Shown: in pieces, positions 28,623-37,428 of the stretch
Position numbering within the stretch: the stretch's first letter is position 1
Layout: every line of letters starts with the position of its first letter
NCBI GenBank assembly: GCA_025463305.1
Contig: JAOBWK010000035.1
Location: 46,584 to 110,583, forward strand
DNA length: 64,000 nt
Source: Ilumatobacteraceae bacterium
GTDB lineage: Bacteria; Actinomycetota; Acidimicrobiia; Acidimicrobiales; Ilumatobacteraceae
Direction: 5' to 3'
Translations under genes and position numbers: made by a program
Notes under the pieces: model-generated
What the model was told of the DNA's origin: nothing
Database searches by the model: none
What the model saw: only the letters and a program-made list of their open reading frames with translations

Positions 28623-29638
28623 CCGGTCGCCACCGTCGTGTCAGCGGTCGCAGCCGCCGGCGGATGGGCCAGCGCGTACGCATCGGCTGCGGCGAGACCG
28701 GCCTTCGCGGCTTCGGCCCGAGCGGTGCTGTCGCCCGTGCCGAACGTCGGGCTGAGCCCGATGATCTGCGCGGTCGTCGCCCCGGTGGCATTGACGAGCA
28801 CCTGATCGGCGTTGAGCACGGCAGGGTCCGCAGCGTTGCCGGTGATCAGCAGGCTGGAGAGGTAGCCGTTGGTGCCGGAGGTGACGAGCGAGCACAGCGC
28901 GGCGAGTGGGGTGTCGGTGCTGCCGGGGAACGCGGTCGGGCTCTGCGCGGCGATGGCGGTGGACAGGCCGTTGGCGATCGTCGAGAGGTAGCTGCTGTCC
29001 TGCACGGCGGCGTTGACCACGCCGGGGATGCTGCCCGCCTCGTCGGCGTCGATCATCGCGTACATGTGCGCGATGTGGGTCTGGAGGAGGGTCTCGACCG
29101 CCGCGGCCGGCAGCCCGCCCGCCGTCGCGGTGGAGAAGAACGTGCCGGAGTCGTGGGCGTAGTCGGCGAGCGCCTTCTTCGCATCGGCCGCCGCGGCCGT
29201 GTCGTGCTGGCCGACGGCCACCGCGTAGTTGACGAGGAACTGGGTGTGCTGGGCCCACTGCTGGTTGAACGCGCGGGCGGCGACGGGGCCGTACGCGACG
29301 CCCACCGTGGCGGTGAGGTCGGCGGTGTTCTGGGTGAGCTGGTCGATCCAGACCTGCACGTCGTTGCGGTCGACGCGCGCGGCGCGCATCACCTCGACGA
29401 GCGTCAGGCCGTGCCACGCCAGCTGCTCGTCGAGCAGGTTGCGCAGCTGCTCGGCGGTGACGACCGCGCCGCGGTTGGGATCGACCTCGGCGATGCCCTG
29501 CGCTGGATCGCTGTTCAGGTCGTAGACGTTGGGCACCACGAACGGTGCGGTCTTGGCGGCGTCGCCGCTGCAGGCCGCCATCGTCGCGACCATCGCGATC
29601 GCGAGTGAGCCGGTGAGGAGCTTGTGCTTCATCATCAT
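28619..29638 (-). CDS. Putative lipoprotein of unknown function
   Basis: 339 residues. A typical lipoprotein signal, MMMKHKLLTGSLAIAMVATM followed by AAC-S, places Cys at the lipobox, so the protein is probably anchored outside the membrane. The mature part is mostly helical and Ala-rich with LLDEQLAWHGLTLVEVMRAA and a later DTPLAALCSLVTSGTNGYLS; no family is recognised. Three Met codons start the frame (29638, 29635, 29632). It lies 2 bp downstream of the GGDEF-EAL gene, so it is co-transcribed and may act as its periplasmic partner. That is inference. Confidence 0.75.
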   Translation of the reverse strand: MMMKHKLLTGSLAIAMVATMAACSGDAAKTAPFVVPNVYDLNSDPAQGIAEVDPNRGAVVTAEQLRNLLDEQLAWHGLTLVEVMRAARVDRNDVQVWIDQLTQNTADLTATVGVAYGPVAARAFNQQWAQHTQFLVNYAVAVGQHDTAAAADAKKALADYAHDSGTFFSTATAGGLPAAAVETLLQTHIAHMYAMIDADEAGSIPGVVNAAVQDSSYLSTIANGLSTAIAAQSPTAFPGSTDTPLAALCSLVTSGTNGYLSSLLITGNAADPAVLNADQVLVNATGATTAQIIGLSPTFGTGDSTARAEAAKAGLAAADAYALAHPPAAATADTTVATG

Positions 29639-29640
29639 CG

Positions 29641-31662
29641 TCAGCCGACCAGTTCGCTCGTGCGGGTGGCGGCGTACCACCGGCTGATCCAGCCGGCGAG
29701 CTGATCGGCCGGCATCGGCCTGGCGATCAGGTAGCCCTGGGCGTCGTCGCAGCCGAGGCGGTGCAGCTCGGCGAGCGTGGCCTCGTCCTCGACGCCCTCG
29801 GCGACCACCTTCAGCTCGAGCTGGCGGGCGAGGTCGATGGTGCAGCGCACGACAGCGGCGGCACGGCGATCGGTGAGGAGGTCGAACACGAACGACTGGT
29901 CGATCTTGAGCACGTCGATGGGCAGCGTGGTGAGGTAGCCGATCGAGGCGTACCCGGTGCCGAAGTCGTCGACCGAGAGCGTGATGCCCATGTGGCGCAG
30001 CTGCACCAGCGCCTCGTTGGCGCGCTGGTGATCGTCGAGCAGCGCGCTCTCGGTGAGCTCGAGCTCGAGCGCCGAGGCCGGCAGGTTGTGGCGGGCCAGC
30101 GCGGCGCGCACGTTTTCGACCAGGCTGACGTCGCCGAGCGTGCGGGCCGAGAGGTTCACCGCGACCGCGAGGTCGATGCCGTCGGCCCGCCACTCGGCGC
30201 ACTGCGCCAGCGACAGGTCGAGCACGTGCCAGGTGAGCGGCCCGATCAGCTCGGTGTTCTCGATCAACGGCAGGAAGTCGTTCGGCGGCACCGTGCCGCG
30301 CTCGGGGTGGTACCAGCGCACCAGCGCCTCGACGCTGCGGATCTCGCACGACGCGATGTGCAGCTTGGGCTGGTAGACCATCGCGATCTGACCCGACTGC
30401 ATCGCGCCGCGCAGCTCGACCGCGAGGCCGAGCCGCTCCGGGCTGTAGTGGTCGAACTCGGCCGAGTACATGCGGCGGGTGGTGCCGCTGCGCTTGGCGA
30501 CGTACATCGCCACGTCGGCGTGCTGGAGCAGGGTGCTGCAGTCGGCGCCGTCGAACGGCGACACGGCGAGCCCGACGCTGCCGCGCACGCCCACCTGGAT
30601 GCCCTGCACCTCGACCGGCTCCTCGAGCAGGTGCTCGATCCGGTCGCACAGCAGCAGCGCGTCGTGACCGTCGCCGACCTCGGTGCTGACCACCACGAAC
30701 TCGTCGCCGCCGAGACGAGCGACGATTGCGGTGTCGATCGAGCCGAGCCGCTTCGCCACGGCCATCAGCACCTCGTCGCCGCTCTGGTGGCCGAGGGTGT
30801 CGTTGATCTCCTTGAACCGGTCGAGGTCGAACAGCGCGAGCGCGACGTGACCGCCACCCTGGCGGCGCTCCTCGAGCAGGTCCTCGACAGTGGCCTCCAG
30901 CAGTCGCCGGTTGGCGAGGCCGGTGAGCGCGTCGTGGGTGGCCTGGAACTCGTTGTCGCGGGCCGAGTGGCGCAGCCGGCGGGAGGCGCCGGCGACGAGG
31001 CGGAACAGCACGAGGTAGAGCACGAGCAGTCCGACCCCGAGCGCGAAGTACATCTGCCGGGTGTCGGCGGTGATCGAGGCCGCGATCGGGGCGTAGGGCA
31101 GGTAGATCTCGAACGCACCGATGACGGTGCCCTTCGGGTCGCTGGTGAACGCACCGCTGGCGTCGATCCGCAGTGGAACGTAGACCGAGAGCAGCTTGCC
31201 GAAGGGGCGCTCCTCCAGCTCCTCTGCCGACTTCAGGTTGCTGACTTCGGACACCGTCTTGCCGGCGAACGCCTCGTCGAGCGAGTCCTCACCCGCGAAC
31301 CAGCGGTCGAGCAGCTTGGGGTTGTCGCTGTAGACGATCCAGTGCTCGAGGTTCCAGATCTTCAGGCGGACGATGCCGTTCGCGGAGATGCTGGAGTGCA
31401 GCGCCTTGTCGAGCGTCGCCACCGTGTCGGTCGACAACGGCTGGAAGTCCTGCTGGAGGTCACTCGGCTGGAGCAGGGGCTGGATGCCCGCCGTGGCGAT
31501 GATCTGGGCGCTGTGGACCGCATCGCGCAAGGCGCGCGTGCGGGCGTTGTCCTGGAGGCGGTTGCCGAGCACGACGCCGACGGCGGCCAGGGAGACGAAG
31601 CTGAGCAGGCCGAACTGAACGAGGAGGCTCGGTCGGCGCAGACGCCATCGCTTCTTGGGCAT
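29641..31662 (-). CDS. Membrane GGDEF-EAL cyclic-di-GMP protein
   Basis: 673 residues. TM1 at about 14-32, an external sensor region of about 170 residues, TM2 at about 208-228, then GGDEF and EAL domains. The cyclase motif RLGGDEF is intact, but no RxxD inhibitory site sits at the usual distance. The EAL domain keeps the phosphodiesterase set: EALVRW, VNLS, ELTES, DDFGTGYAS, KIDQSF, AEGVED and QGYL. Both activities are therefore possible. The extracytoplasmic region and the coupled lipoprotein suggest control by an envelope signal. Confidence 0.93.
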   Translation of the reverse strand: MPKKRWRLRRPSLLVQFGLLSFVSLAAVGVVLGNRLQDNARTRALRDAVHSAQIIATAGIQPLLQPSDLQQDFQPLSTDTVATLDKALHSSISANGIVRLKIWNLEHWIVYSDNPKLLDRWFAGEDSLDEAFAGKTVSEVSNLKSAEELEERPFGKLLSVYVPLRIDASGAFTSDPKGTVIGAFEIYLPYAPIAASITADTRQMYFALGVGLLVLYLVLFRLVAGASRRLRHSARDNEFQATHDALTGLANRRLLEATVEDLLEERRQGGGHVALALFDLDRFKEINDTLGHQSGDEVLMAVAKRLGSIDTAIVARLGGDEFVVVSTEVGDGHDALLLCDRIEHLLEEPVEVQGIQVGVRGSVGLAVSPFDGADCSTLLQHADVAMYVAKRSGTTRRMYSAEFDHYSPERLGLAVELRGAMQSGQIAMVYQPKLHIASCEIRSVEALVRWYHPERGTVPPNDFLPLIENTELIGPLTWHVLDLSLAQCAEWRADGIDLAVAVNLSARTLGDVSLVENVRAALARHNLPASALELELTESALLDDHQRANEALVQLRHMGITLSVDDFGTGYASIGYLTTLPIDVLKIDQSFVFDLLTDRRAAAVVRCTIDLARQLELKVVAEGVEDEATLAELHRLGCDDAQGYLIARPMPADQLAGWISRWYAATRTSELVG

Positions 31663-31780
31663 GATCCATTCATCGGCGCGGTTCGGCGGACCCTGAGTGA
31701 ATTCACGGGAACCGTCCGACCAGCTCAGGACACATGAAGCAGAGTTCGATCATCGTGGCGTCGGATCGGCGTGATCGGTC

Positions 31781-31813
31781 CTTACCGAACTCTTACCCGA
31801 GTGCCGGTTGACT
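31781..31813. promoter_or_regulatory. Second response-regulator-type direct repeat
   Basis: CTTACC-N5-CTTACC (31781-31797), 10 nt before TTGACT (31808-31813), a possible -10. It matches the site at 25120 in 14 of 18 positions and in spacing. It lies in the 239-bp divergent spacer between the GGDEF-EAL gene and the secreted protein gene. Confidence 0.45.
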
Positions 31814-31901
31814 CTCACGTTCGCGCCCCACCCTGAGGCCTTCGGCTTGGCAGGAGCTCATCGTCGCAACCGCGGCGAACCCATCACAGGGAGTCTGAAC
31901 G

Positions 31902-32729
31902 ATGAAACGACAGAAGAAGTTCGCCGTCGCCGGCATCAGCGGAGCGATGCTGATCGGAGCCGGTGCTGGTGTGGTCCTCAACCTCCCGGCCGGAGCCGGC
32001 GCGTCGAAGCCGAGCGCCGACTCGGTGGCCACCGCGTCCACCGACAGCACGCCTGGCACGACCGCGACCACCACACCCCCGACCGGCACAGCCGGCACCC
32101 CGAGCAGCACCCCTGACGCGACCCATCCGGGCCGTGGCGGACGACGTGGTGGCGGGCTGGGCGGCGATTTCCTGAAGCAGCAGCTCGATGCGCTGGTCAA
32201 GGCCGGCACCATCACCCAGGCCCAGGAGGACGCCATCGTCGCCGGGATCGAGGCGGGTCGTCCGGCTGCCCCGTCGACCGACGGCTCCACGACGCCCAGC
32301 ACCACGCCGGGCACGACCTCCGGCTCGACGCCCGCCGGCTCGGGCAACGGTCACCCCGGCCGTGGCGGCTGGGGCGGCCCTGGTGACGGCAAGGGCCCGG
32401 GCGGCATGGGGGGCTTCGGCGGACCCGGCTTCGGCGGCCGCGGTGGGCTCGGCATCGGACTCGGTGTGGGCGAAGACGCAGCAGCCACTGCACTCGGCAT
32501 CACCACCGATGAGCTGAAGACCGACCTGAAGTCCGGCACGACCATCGCCGACGTCGCCAAGGACAAGGGCGTCGACGTGCAGACCGTGATCGACGCGATC
32601 GTCGCGGCCGAGACCAAGGAGCTGACCAGCGTGGTCACCGATGCGGTGAACGGCGTCAAGCCGACCCCACCGTCGACCACGACACCCGCCAGCACCCCGG
32701 ACACCACGACGCCGACCACCACCGGTTGA
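31902..32729 (+). CDS. Secreted Gly/Thr/Pro-rich protein
   Basis: 275 residues with a signal peptide (KRQKKFAVAGISGAMLIGAG). The mature protein alternates Thr/Pro/Ser-rich linkers with two folded pieces: LKQQLDALVKAGTITQAQED near 87-110, and EDAAATALGITTDELKTDLK with SGTTIADVAKDKGVDVQTVI near 193-240; a Gly-rich stretch (GGWGGPGDGKGPGGMGGFGG) separates them. The second piece matches short helical modules seen in actinobacterial secreted proteins of unknown function. A Shine-Dalgarno AGGGAG precedes ATG. The upstream direct repeat suggests control by the MprAB-like system. Followed by a strong terminator. Confidence 0.75.
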   Translation: MKRQKKFAVAGISGAMLIGAGAGVVLNLPAGAGASKPSADSVATASTDSTPGTTATTTPPTGTAGTPSSTPDATHPGRGGRRGGGLGGDFLKQQLDALVKAGTITQAQEDAIVAGIEAGRPAAPSTDGSTTPSTTPGTTSGSTPAGSGNGHPGRGGWGGPGDGKGPGGMGGFGGPGFGGRGGLGIGLGVGEDAAATALGITTDELKTDLKSGTTIADVAKDKGVDVQTVIDAIVAAETKELTSVVTDAVNGVKPTPPSTTTPASTPDTTTPTTTG

Positions 32730-32759
32730 GCACGACCCGCTGAGGTTCAACCCCCTGAA

Positions 32760-32790
32760 CGGGCCCGGGCACCGATGGTGCCCGGGCCCG
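32760..32790 (+). terminator. Strong 14-bp terminator hairpin
   Basis: Perfect stem CGGGCCCGGGCACC/GGTGCCCGGGCCCG with a GAT loop, 31 nt after the secreted protein stop. No U tract, as is common in high-GC actinobacteria. Confidence 0.75.
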
Positions 32791-32920
32791 TCCGCGTCGG
32801 TGGGCACGGCCGTCGCTGCGAATGCGGTGGCCACCGATCATCCGCCCGGGGCGTCGGCGCCGAACTCTCAACCACGAGCACGAGCGCGCCGGCGCTCGGC
32901 GATTGGGGTACAACGTGCCG

Positions 32921-33919
32921 ATGAGCCTCCAGGACAGCACCGCGCAACGGAGATCCGTCACCGTGCCGGGTGTCTTCGCGCTCGCCGCGCTGCTCACGCT
33001 CACGATCCCGCTCTGGGTCCCGGCCACGATCGTCGTCGACGGCGTCCGGCTGCGGTTCCGCCTCCCGACGGCGCGGCTGCTCGCGTTCGGCGTGTGCTGG
33101 TCGTGGCTCGAGGTCGCCGGTGTGACCGGCGCGTTCGGGCTGTGGCTCACCGGCCGCCGCCGCAACGCCGCGGCGCACTACGAGCTGCAGCGCTGGTGGG
33201 CGGCGCACCTGCTCAGCTCGCTCGAGCGCACGTGCGGGATCCACGTCGAGGCCGATCACGTCGACGCGCTGCAGCCAGGGCCGGCCATCCTCTTCGTCCG
33301 CCATGCCAGCCTCGCCGACTCGCTCGTCTCCGCGCACGTGGTCGTCAACCTCGCCCACCTGCAACCGCGGTTCGTGCTCAAGCGCGAGCTGCTGATGGAT
33401 CCGTGCCTCGACATCGTCGGCCAGCGCGTGCCGAACCACTTCCTCGACCGCGGCACCAACGACTCGGCGCCCGAGCTGGCGGCCGTGCGCGCGCTCGTCA
33501 GCGATCTCGGTCCCGACGATGTCGGCATCATCTTCCCGGAGGGCACGCGGGCCAACCCGCGCAAGCGAACCGCAGCGCTCGCCAAGATCGCCGAGCGCGA
33601 TCCGGCCCGCGCCGAGCGGCTCGCCGGGCTGCAGCACCTGCTGCCGCCCCGGCCGAGCGGTGCCCACGCGATGGTGTGCGGCGCTCCGCGCGCCGACGTC
33701 GTCTTCGCATGGCACATCGGCTTCGAGGGGCTGGACAGCTTCAGCGGCATCCTCCGCAGCCTGAACCGCCGCCTCGGACCGATCCGGTTCGTCGCCCGGC
33801 GGGTTGCCGCGGCAGATGTGCCGCACGATGACGCGTTCGGGCCGTGGCTCGACGAACAATGGTTGCGGATGGATGCCGAGGTCGGTGCTGCACTGGCCGA
33901 CCGGACCAGGGAGAGGTAG
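32921..33919 (+). CDS. 1-acyl-glycerol-3-phosphate acyltransferase-like (PlsC family)
   Basis: 332 residues. Two N-terminal hydrophobic segments (FALAALLTLTIPLWVPAT; LLAFGVCWSWLEVAGVTGAF) anchor it. The acyltransferase signature is H-x4-D in RHASLADS, with FPEGTRANPRKR as the substrate-binding motif. It should acylate a lysophospholipid or related acceptor. The start is ATG 32921, preceded by TACAAC and exactly 6 nt, a weaker form of the leaderless pattern; the frame stays open back to 32822 but that extension is basic and unlike the family. The DUF1295 gene follows after 3 bp. Confidence 0.85.
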   Translation: MSLQDSTAQRRSVTVPGVFALAALLTLTIPLWVPATIVVDGVRLRFRLPTARLLAFGVCWSWLEVAGVTGAFGLWLTGRRRNAAAHYELQRWWAAHLLSSLERTCGIHVEADHVDALQPGPAILFVRHASLADSLVSAHVVVNLAHLQPRFVLKRELLMDPCLDIVGQRVPNHFLDRGTNDSAPELAAVRALVSDLGPDDVGIIFPEGTRANPRKRTAALAKIAERDPARAERLAGLQHLLPPRPSGAHAMVCGAPRADVVFAWHIGFEGLDSFSGILRSLNRRLGPIRFVARRVAAADVPHDDAFGPWLDEQWLRMDAEVGAALADRTRER

Positions 33920-33922
33920 CAC

Positions 33923-34714
33923 ATGGGGCACGCAATGCTCGTCGCCGCGATCGCCATCGTGGCCCTGATGTTGGTCACGTGGATCGTCAGCCTGGTGCTG
34001 AAGAACGCATCCATCGTCGACATCGTCTGGGGGCTCGGCTTCGTCGTCGTCGCCTGGGCGGTGCGGCTCAGCACGGACCAGGGCGACTCGGCGCGGCAGT
34101 GGCTGCTGGTGGCGATGACGTCGGTGTGGGGCCTGCGCCTGGCCATCCACCTCTACGTCCGCAACCACGGCAACGGCGAGGACTACCGGTATCGGGCGAT
34201 GCGACGGCACTACGGCGACAAGTTCGGGCTGATCAGCCTCGGCACCGTGTTCGGCCTGCAGGGCGCGTTCATGTTCATCGTCTCGCTGCCGGTGCAGCTC
34301 GGCCAGGCCGACCCCACCCCGAAGATCGGCGTGATCGCGATCATCGGTGTCGTCGTGTGGCTGGTGGGCATGTTCTTCGAAACGGTCGGCGATCTGCAGC
34401 TGACAGCGTTCAAGAAGGATCCGGCCAACAAGGGCAAGGTGATGAACGTCGGACTGTGGCGCTACACCCGTCATCCGAACTACTTCGGCGACGCGTGCGT
34501 GTGGTGGGGCATCGCCCTCGTCGCCGCCGAGACCGGCGCCGGCGCGTGGGGCCTGATCGGTGCGGCCCTGATGACGTTCCTGATCCGTCGCGTCTCGGGC
34601 GTCACGATGCTCGAGAAGACCATCGGCCGGCGCCGCGAGGGCTACGACGAGTACATCACCACCACCAGCCCGTTCCTGCCGCGGCCGCCGAAGAAGCTCG
34701 CGCCGACGAACTGA
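33923..34714 (+). CDS. DUF1295 (steroid 5-alpha-reductase-like) membrane protein
   Basis: 263 residues with six to seven membrane segments and the family motif GLWRYTRHPNYFGDACVWWG. DUF1295 proteins belong to the steroid-5-alpha-reductase/isoprenylcysteine methyltransferase superfamily and reduce or methylate lipid substrates; no specific reaction is established for this branch. The start has an AGAGGT Shine-Dalgarno 7 nt upstream, and the gene is tightly linked to the acyltransferase, suggesting a common role in lipid metabolism. Confidence 0.87.
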   Translation: MGHAMLVAAIAIVALMLVTWIVSLVLKNASIVDIVWGLGFVVVAWAVRLSTDQGDSARQWLLVAMTSVWGLRLAIHLYVRNHGNGEDYRYRAMRRHYGDKFGLISLGTVFGLQGAFMFIVSLPVQLGQADPTPKIGVIAIIGVVVWLVGMFFETVGDLQLTAFKKDPANKGKVMNVGLWRYTRHPNYFGDACVWWGIALVAAETGAGAWGLIGAALMTFLIRRVSGVTMLEKTIGRRREGYDEYITTTSPFLPRPPKKLAPTN

Positions 34715-34750
34715 TCGCCAGGGCGGGGCTGACCACCGGGTCGACCCGGG

Positions 34751-36409
34751 TCAGCACGCCCCGAAGTCGGTGACGGCCCACGTGACGGGCTCGCTCCCGG
34801 GATCGGTGCGGGTGACGAAGCCGACGCCGACCGAGTGCCACATCGTGCTCTTGATGTTGGCGAAGTGCGGCGCCGAGGCGAACCACAGATCGAGGATCGT
34901 CTGCACCGACGTGCCCGTCGCGTCGGCGATGTTCTCGCCGGACGAGCAGCCGAGCGCGGCGTTGCGTTCGGCGTCGGTGGAGTGGACGAGCCCGTTGCCA
35001 GCGGTGGCGAGGCGCATCGCGTACGCGCATGCGAAGTCCTGTGCGCTTGCCGAGGTCACCAACGGCGCGACGTGGGCGGCTGCACGCTTCGCGTTGAACT
35101 GGTCGAGCGGCGCCGAGCCGCCGTTGCTGCAGGTGGTGTACGTGGTGACTGGCGTCGGCGGGGGAGCGTTGCCGGGCGCCGGTTGCGTGGCGTTGGCCGT
35201 CGGTCCGGAGAACCAGCCCTGGAGGTCGACGAGGACGTGTGACTGCGACTGGCTGAACACGCCGAGGCCGCGGTTGGAGACCTGCGTGATCGCGAAGTTC
35301 GCCACCACGTCGCCACCGCCGGTCGGGTTGACCGTGGAGGTGGACGGCAGCGGGGTGCCGGCCGCGTACGAGGTGATGTAGCCGGGATCGCCGTCGACCG
35401 AGGTGAGGTTGTAGGCCATCGAGCCGCCGTGCGAGGTGCCGAGCTCGAGCCCGCCGCCGGGATACAGCGGCACGCCGCTGCCGAGCGAACTGGTGTCGCG
35501 GGTGTCGAGCAAACGGCTCGGCTGCACGGGGGTGAACAGCCCGTCGGTGCCGGAGGCGGCCGACGGTCCGGTGAAGTAGCCGAGCAGATCGACGATGACG
35601 TGGCCGCCGCCGCTCGAGTAGAGCGCGAGGCCACCTGGCGACACGGGCAGGATCCCCGCGGCGGCACGGGTCTGGCCGGAGCCGTCGAGGTCGAGGGTCG
35701 ATGCGTCGGGCAGCGGGCTGCCGACGGGGAACGCGGTGACGAAGCCCGGCCCGGTGGCGTCGGTGACGGTGATGTTCACCGACATCGCCGAGGCGTCGGT
35801 CGGCACGCCGGCCGGGATCGGCACGTCGACGGTGCCGCCCGGCGGGACCTTGCCCGACGACCGCGAATCGAACAGGCGCGTCGGCGGCTGGGGCACGAAG
35901 CGGCCCGACTTCGCCGAGGTGGCCGGCACGAAGGCGCCGACCACATCCACCACGACCTGGGCCGGCACCGAGGTGTACACGTCGAAGCCGCCGTTGGCGT
36001 CGAGCGGCACGATCGCACCGTTCGCGCGCACCTGATGGACGCCGAAGTTGATGTTCGACACCCCCGGGCGCGCCTGGTCGCCCGGCCAGGCGGTGAGGTA
36101 CCCGCCGGCGCTCGGCTGGACGGCGGTGAGGGTGAGCGCGAGGGCCGAGGCGCCGGCCGGGATGCCGCACAGGCCGCGGGTCGGGACGTTGAGCGTGAGC
36201 GGATCGATCGCGACGGCACCGAACGCGCGCCGGGTGTCGACCAGACGGCACGGCTGCAGCGCGACATACGCGGTGGTGGGTGGCTGCGGCGCGGCGCCGG
36301 CCGTGCCGGAACCGACGATGGCCGTCGCGGCCGCGGAGATCGCGAGGGCCGTGGCGAGCAGCGCCGTGGTGCCGACGCGTCCGAGGAGGCTGGTGATCGT
36401 GCGCTTCAT
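34751..36409 (-). CDS. Secreted protein with three DTR-type repeats and a CAP domain
   Basis: 552 residues. A signal peptide (ALLATALAISAAATAIVGSG) is followed by three repeats of about 120 residues, each opening with P-x-R-L-(V/F/L)-D-(T/S)-R (PCRLVDTR, PTRLFDSR, PSRLLDTR) and closing with a beta pattern such as VIVDLLGYFTG. After a Pro linker, the C-terminal 120 residues form a CAP/SCP domain with LDQFNAKRAAAHVAPL, GLVHSTDAERN and a GENIA motif. The repeats look like cell-surface beta modules; the CAP domain has no assured enzymatic role. It is coupled (ATGA) to the upstream L,D-transpeptidase gene. Confidence 0.85.
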   Translation of the reverse strand: MKRTITSLLGRVGTTALLATALAISAAATAIVGSGTAGAAPQPPTTAYVALQPCRLVDTRRAFGAVAIDPLTLNVPTRGLCGIPAGASALALTLTAVQPSAGGYLTAWPGDQARPGVSNINFGVHQVRANGAIVPLDANGGFDVYTSVPAQVVVDVVGAFVPATSAKSGRFVPQPPTRLFDSRSSGKVPPGGTVDVPIPAGVPTDASAMSVNITVTDATGPGFVTAFPVGSPLPDASTLDLDGSGQTRAAAGILPVSPGGLALYSSGGGHVIVDLLGYFTGPSAASGTDGLFTPVQPSRLLDTRDTSSLGSGVPLYPGGGLELGTSHGGSMAYNLTSVDGDPGYITSYAAGTPLPSTSTVNPTGGGDVVANFAITQVSNRGLGVFSQSQSHVLVDLQGWFSGPTANATQPAPGNAPPPTPVTTYTTCSNGGSAPLDQFNAKRAAAHVAPLVTSASAQDFACAYAMRLATAGNGLVHSTDAERNAALGCSSGENIADATGTSVQTILDLWFASAPHFANIKSTMWHSVGVGFVTRTDPGSEPVTWAVTDFGAC

Positions 36410-37335
36410 CGCACCGCCAGGGCGTCGCGCGGTGCCACCGCCAACAGATCGGCACGGGTACCGATCGCGAACCGAGGCCCGAGAGCCGGATCGATCGTGC
36501 GGACGGCCTCGACCAGCTGGTCGTGGCCGATGGACACGCAGCCCGACGTCGGCTTGGGATCGCCGTTGGCGCCGTAGGTGGTGCGGTGCAGGAAGATCGC
36601 CGCCGCGTACGCCGTCTCGCCCGGAGCGTCACCGCTCACGTGTGGCTCCGTGTTCGCGCCGATGAGCACCGCATGTTCATAGGCCTGGACGTTGAGGGCC
36701 AGCAGCTCGTCGTCGCCCGTGCATCCCTTGGAATCGACCCGCCAGTGGCCGTAACCAGGGGTGTTCGGGTTGGCGCCGTAGCAGTCGCCGGGCTGGATCC
36801 GGCGGTACGGACCGAGCGCACCGGGGTCCGCGCTGTTGCCGAAGAACGTGATCGGGCCCTGCGGCGTGCTCACCACGCCGAGCGGGAACACGCCAGACGG
36901 CGTCGTGTCGTCGCCGCTGCGGCGCTGCAGCAGCGGCCGTACGCCCTGCCGACCGACCTCGGCCGGGGTGCCGGCCAGCGTGCAGTGCCAGTGTCCGGAC
37001 TGCACCGTGGCGATCGCGAGCGTGCCGGTGGTGTTGCCCGCGGCGGGCACCATCACCATGATCCACTGCCCGACGAGGCGGTTGCTGGCGATGAGGTGCT
37101 GCAGCACCTCGACGTCGCAGCCGTTGAGCGCGGCTGCATCGACCACCGGCGTCGCCGAGTCGGGGCCGGGCGACGCGGCCCCGAGCGGCACCGCCTGCGC
37201 GCTCGCCGTCGCGGCGGCGCTGAGCGCTGCGACGGCGGACGTGACGGCGGATCGGGCGGCGGCCAGGCCGGCCTGCCCCCACAGCACCGAGATCGCCAAC
37301 GTCAGTCCGCCCAGGAATCGGACCCGGGACGACAT
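36406..37335 (-). CDS. L,D-transpeptidase (YkuD family), secreted
   Basis: 309 residues from ATG 37335 (GTG 37344 would add three). A signal segment (FLGGLTLAISVLWGQAGLAA) precedes an Ala/Ser-rich stretch. The YkuD domain includes TPSGVFPLG, a His region FLHRTTYGANGD and the nucleophile motif SGCVSIG, where the usual Arg after GCV is Ser. There is no peptidoglycan-binding domain, unlike the protein at 6358. It probably modifies wall cross-links or attaches proteins to the wall; coupling with a repeat/CAP surface protein makes the second idea attractive but unproven. Confidence 0.87.
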   Translation of the reverse strand: MSSRVRFLGGLTLAISVLWGQAGLAAARSAVTSAVAALSAAATASAQAVPLGAASPGPDSATPVVDAAALNGCDVEVLQHLIASNRLVGQWIMVMVPAAGNTTGTLAIATVQSGHWHCTLAGTPAEVGRQGVRPLLQRRSGDDTTPSGVFPLGVVSTPQGPITFFGNSADPGALGPYRRIQPGDCYGANPNTPGYGHWRVDSKGCTGDDELLALNVQAYEHAVLIGANTEPHVSGDAPGETAYAAAIFLHRTTYGANGDPKPTSGCVSIGHDQLVEAVRTIDPALGPRFAIGTRADLLAVAPRDALAVR

Positions 37336-37416
37336 GCCAACCACGCTAACCGTCGGGTCGCGAACCGTGCCCGCGCCGATCCGTGTCCCGATCCGTGGGG
37401 TGGCCCGGATGCGCGC

Positions 37417-37422
37417 CAGAAT
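37417..37422 (+). promoter_or_regulatory. -10 box of epoxide-hydrolase-like gene (leaderless type)
   Basis: CAGAAT, exactly 6 nt before ATG 37429. Confidence 0.45.
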
Positions 37423-37428
37423 CGGCGG

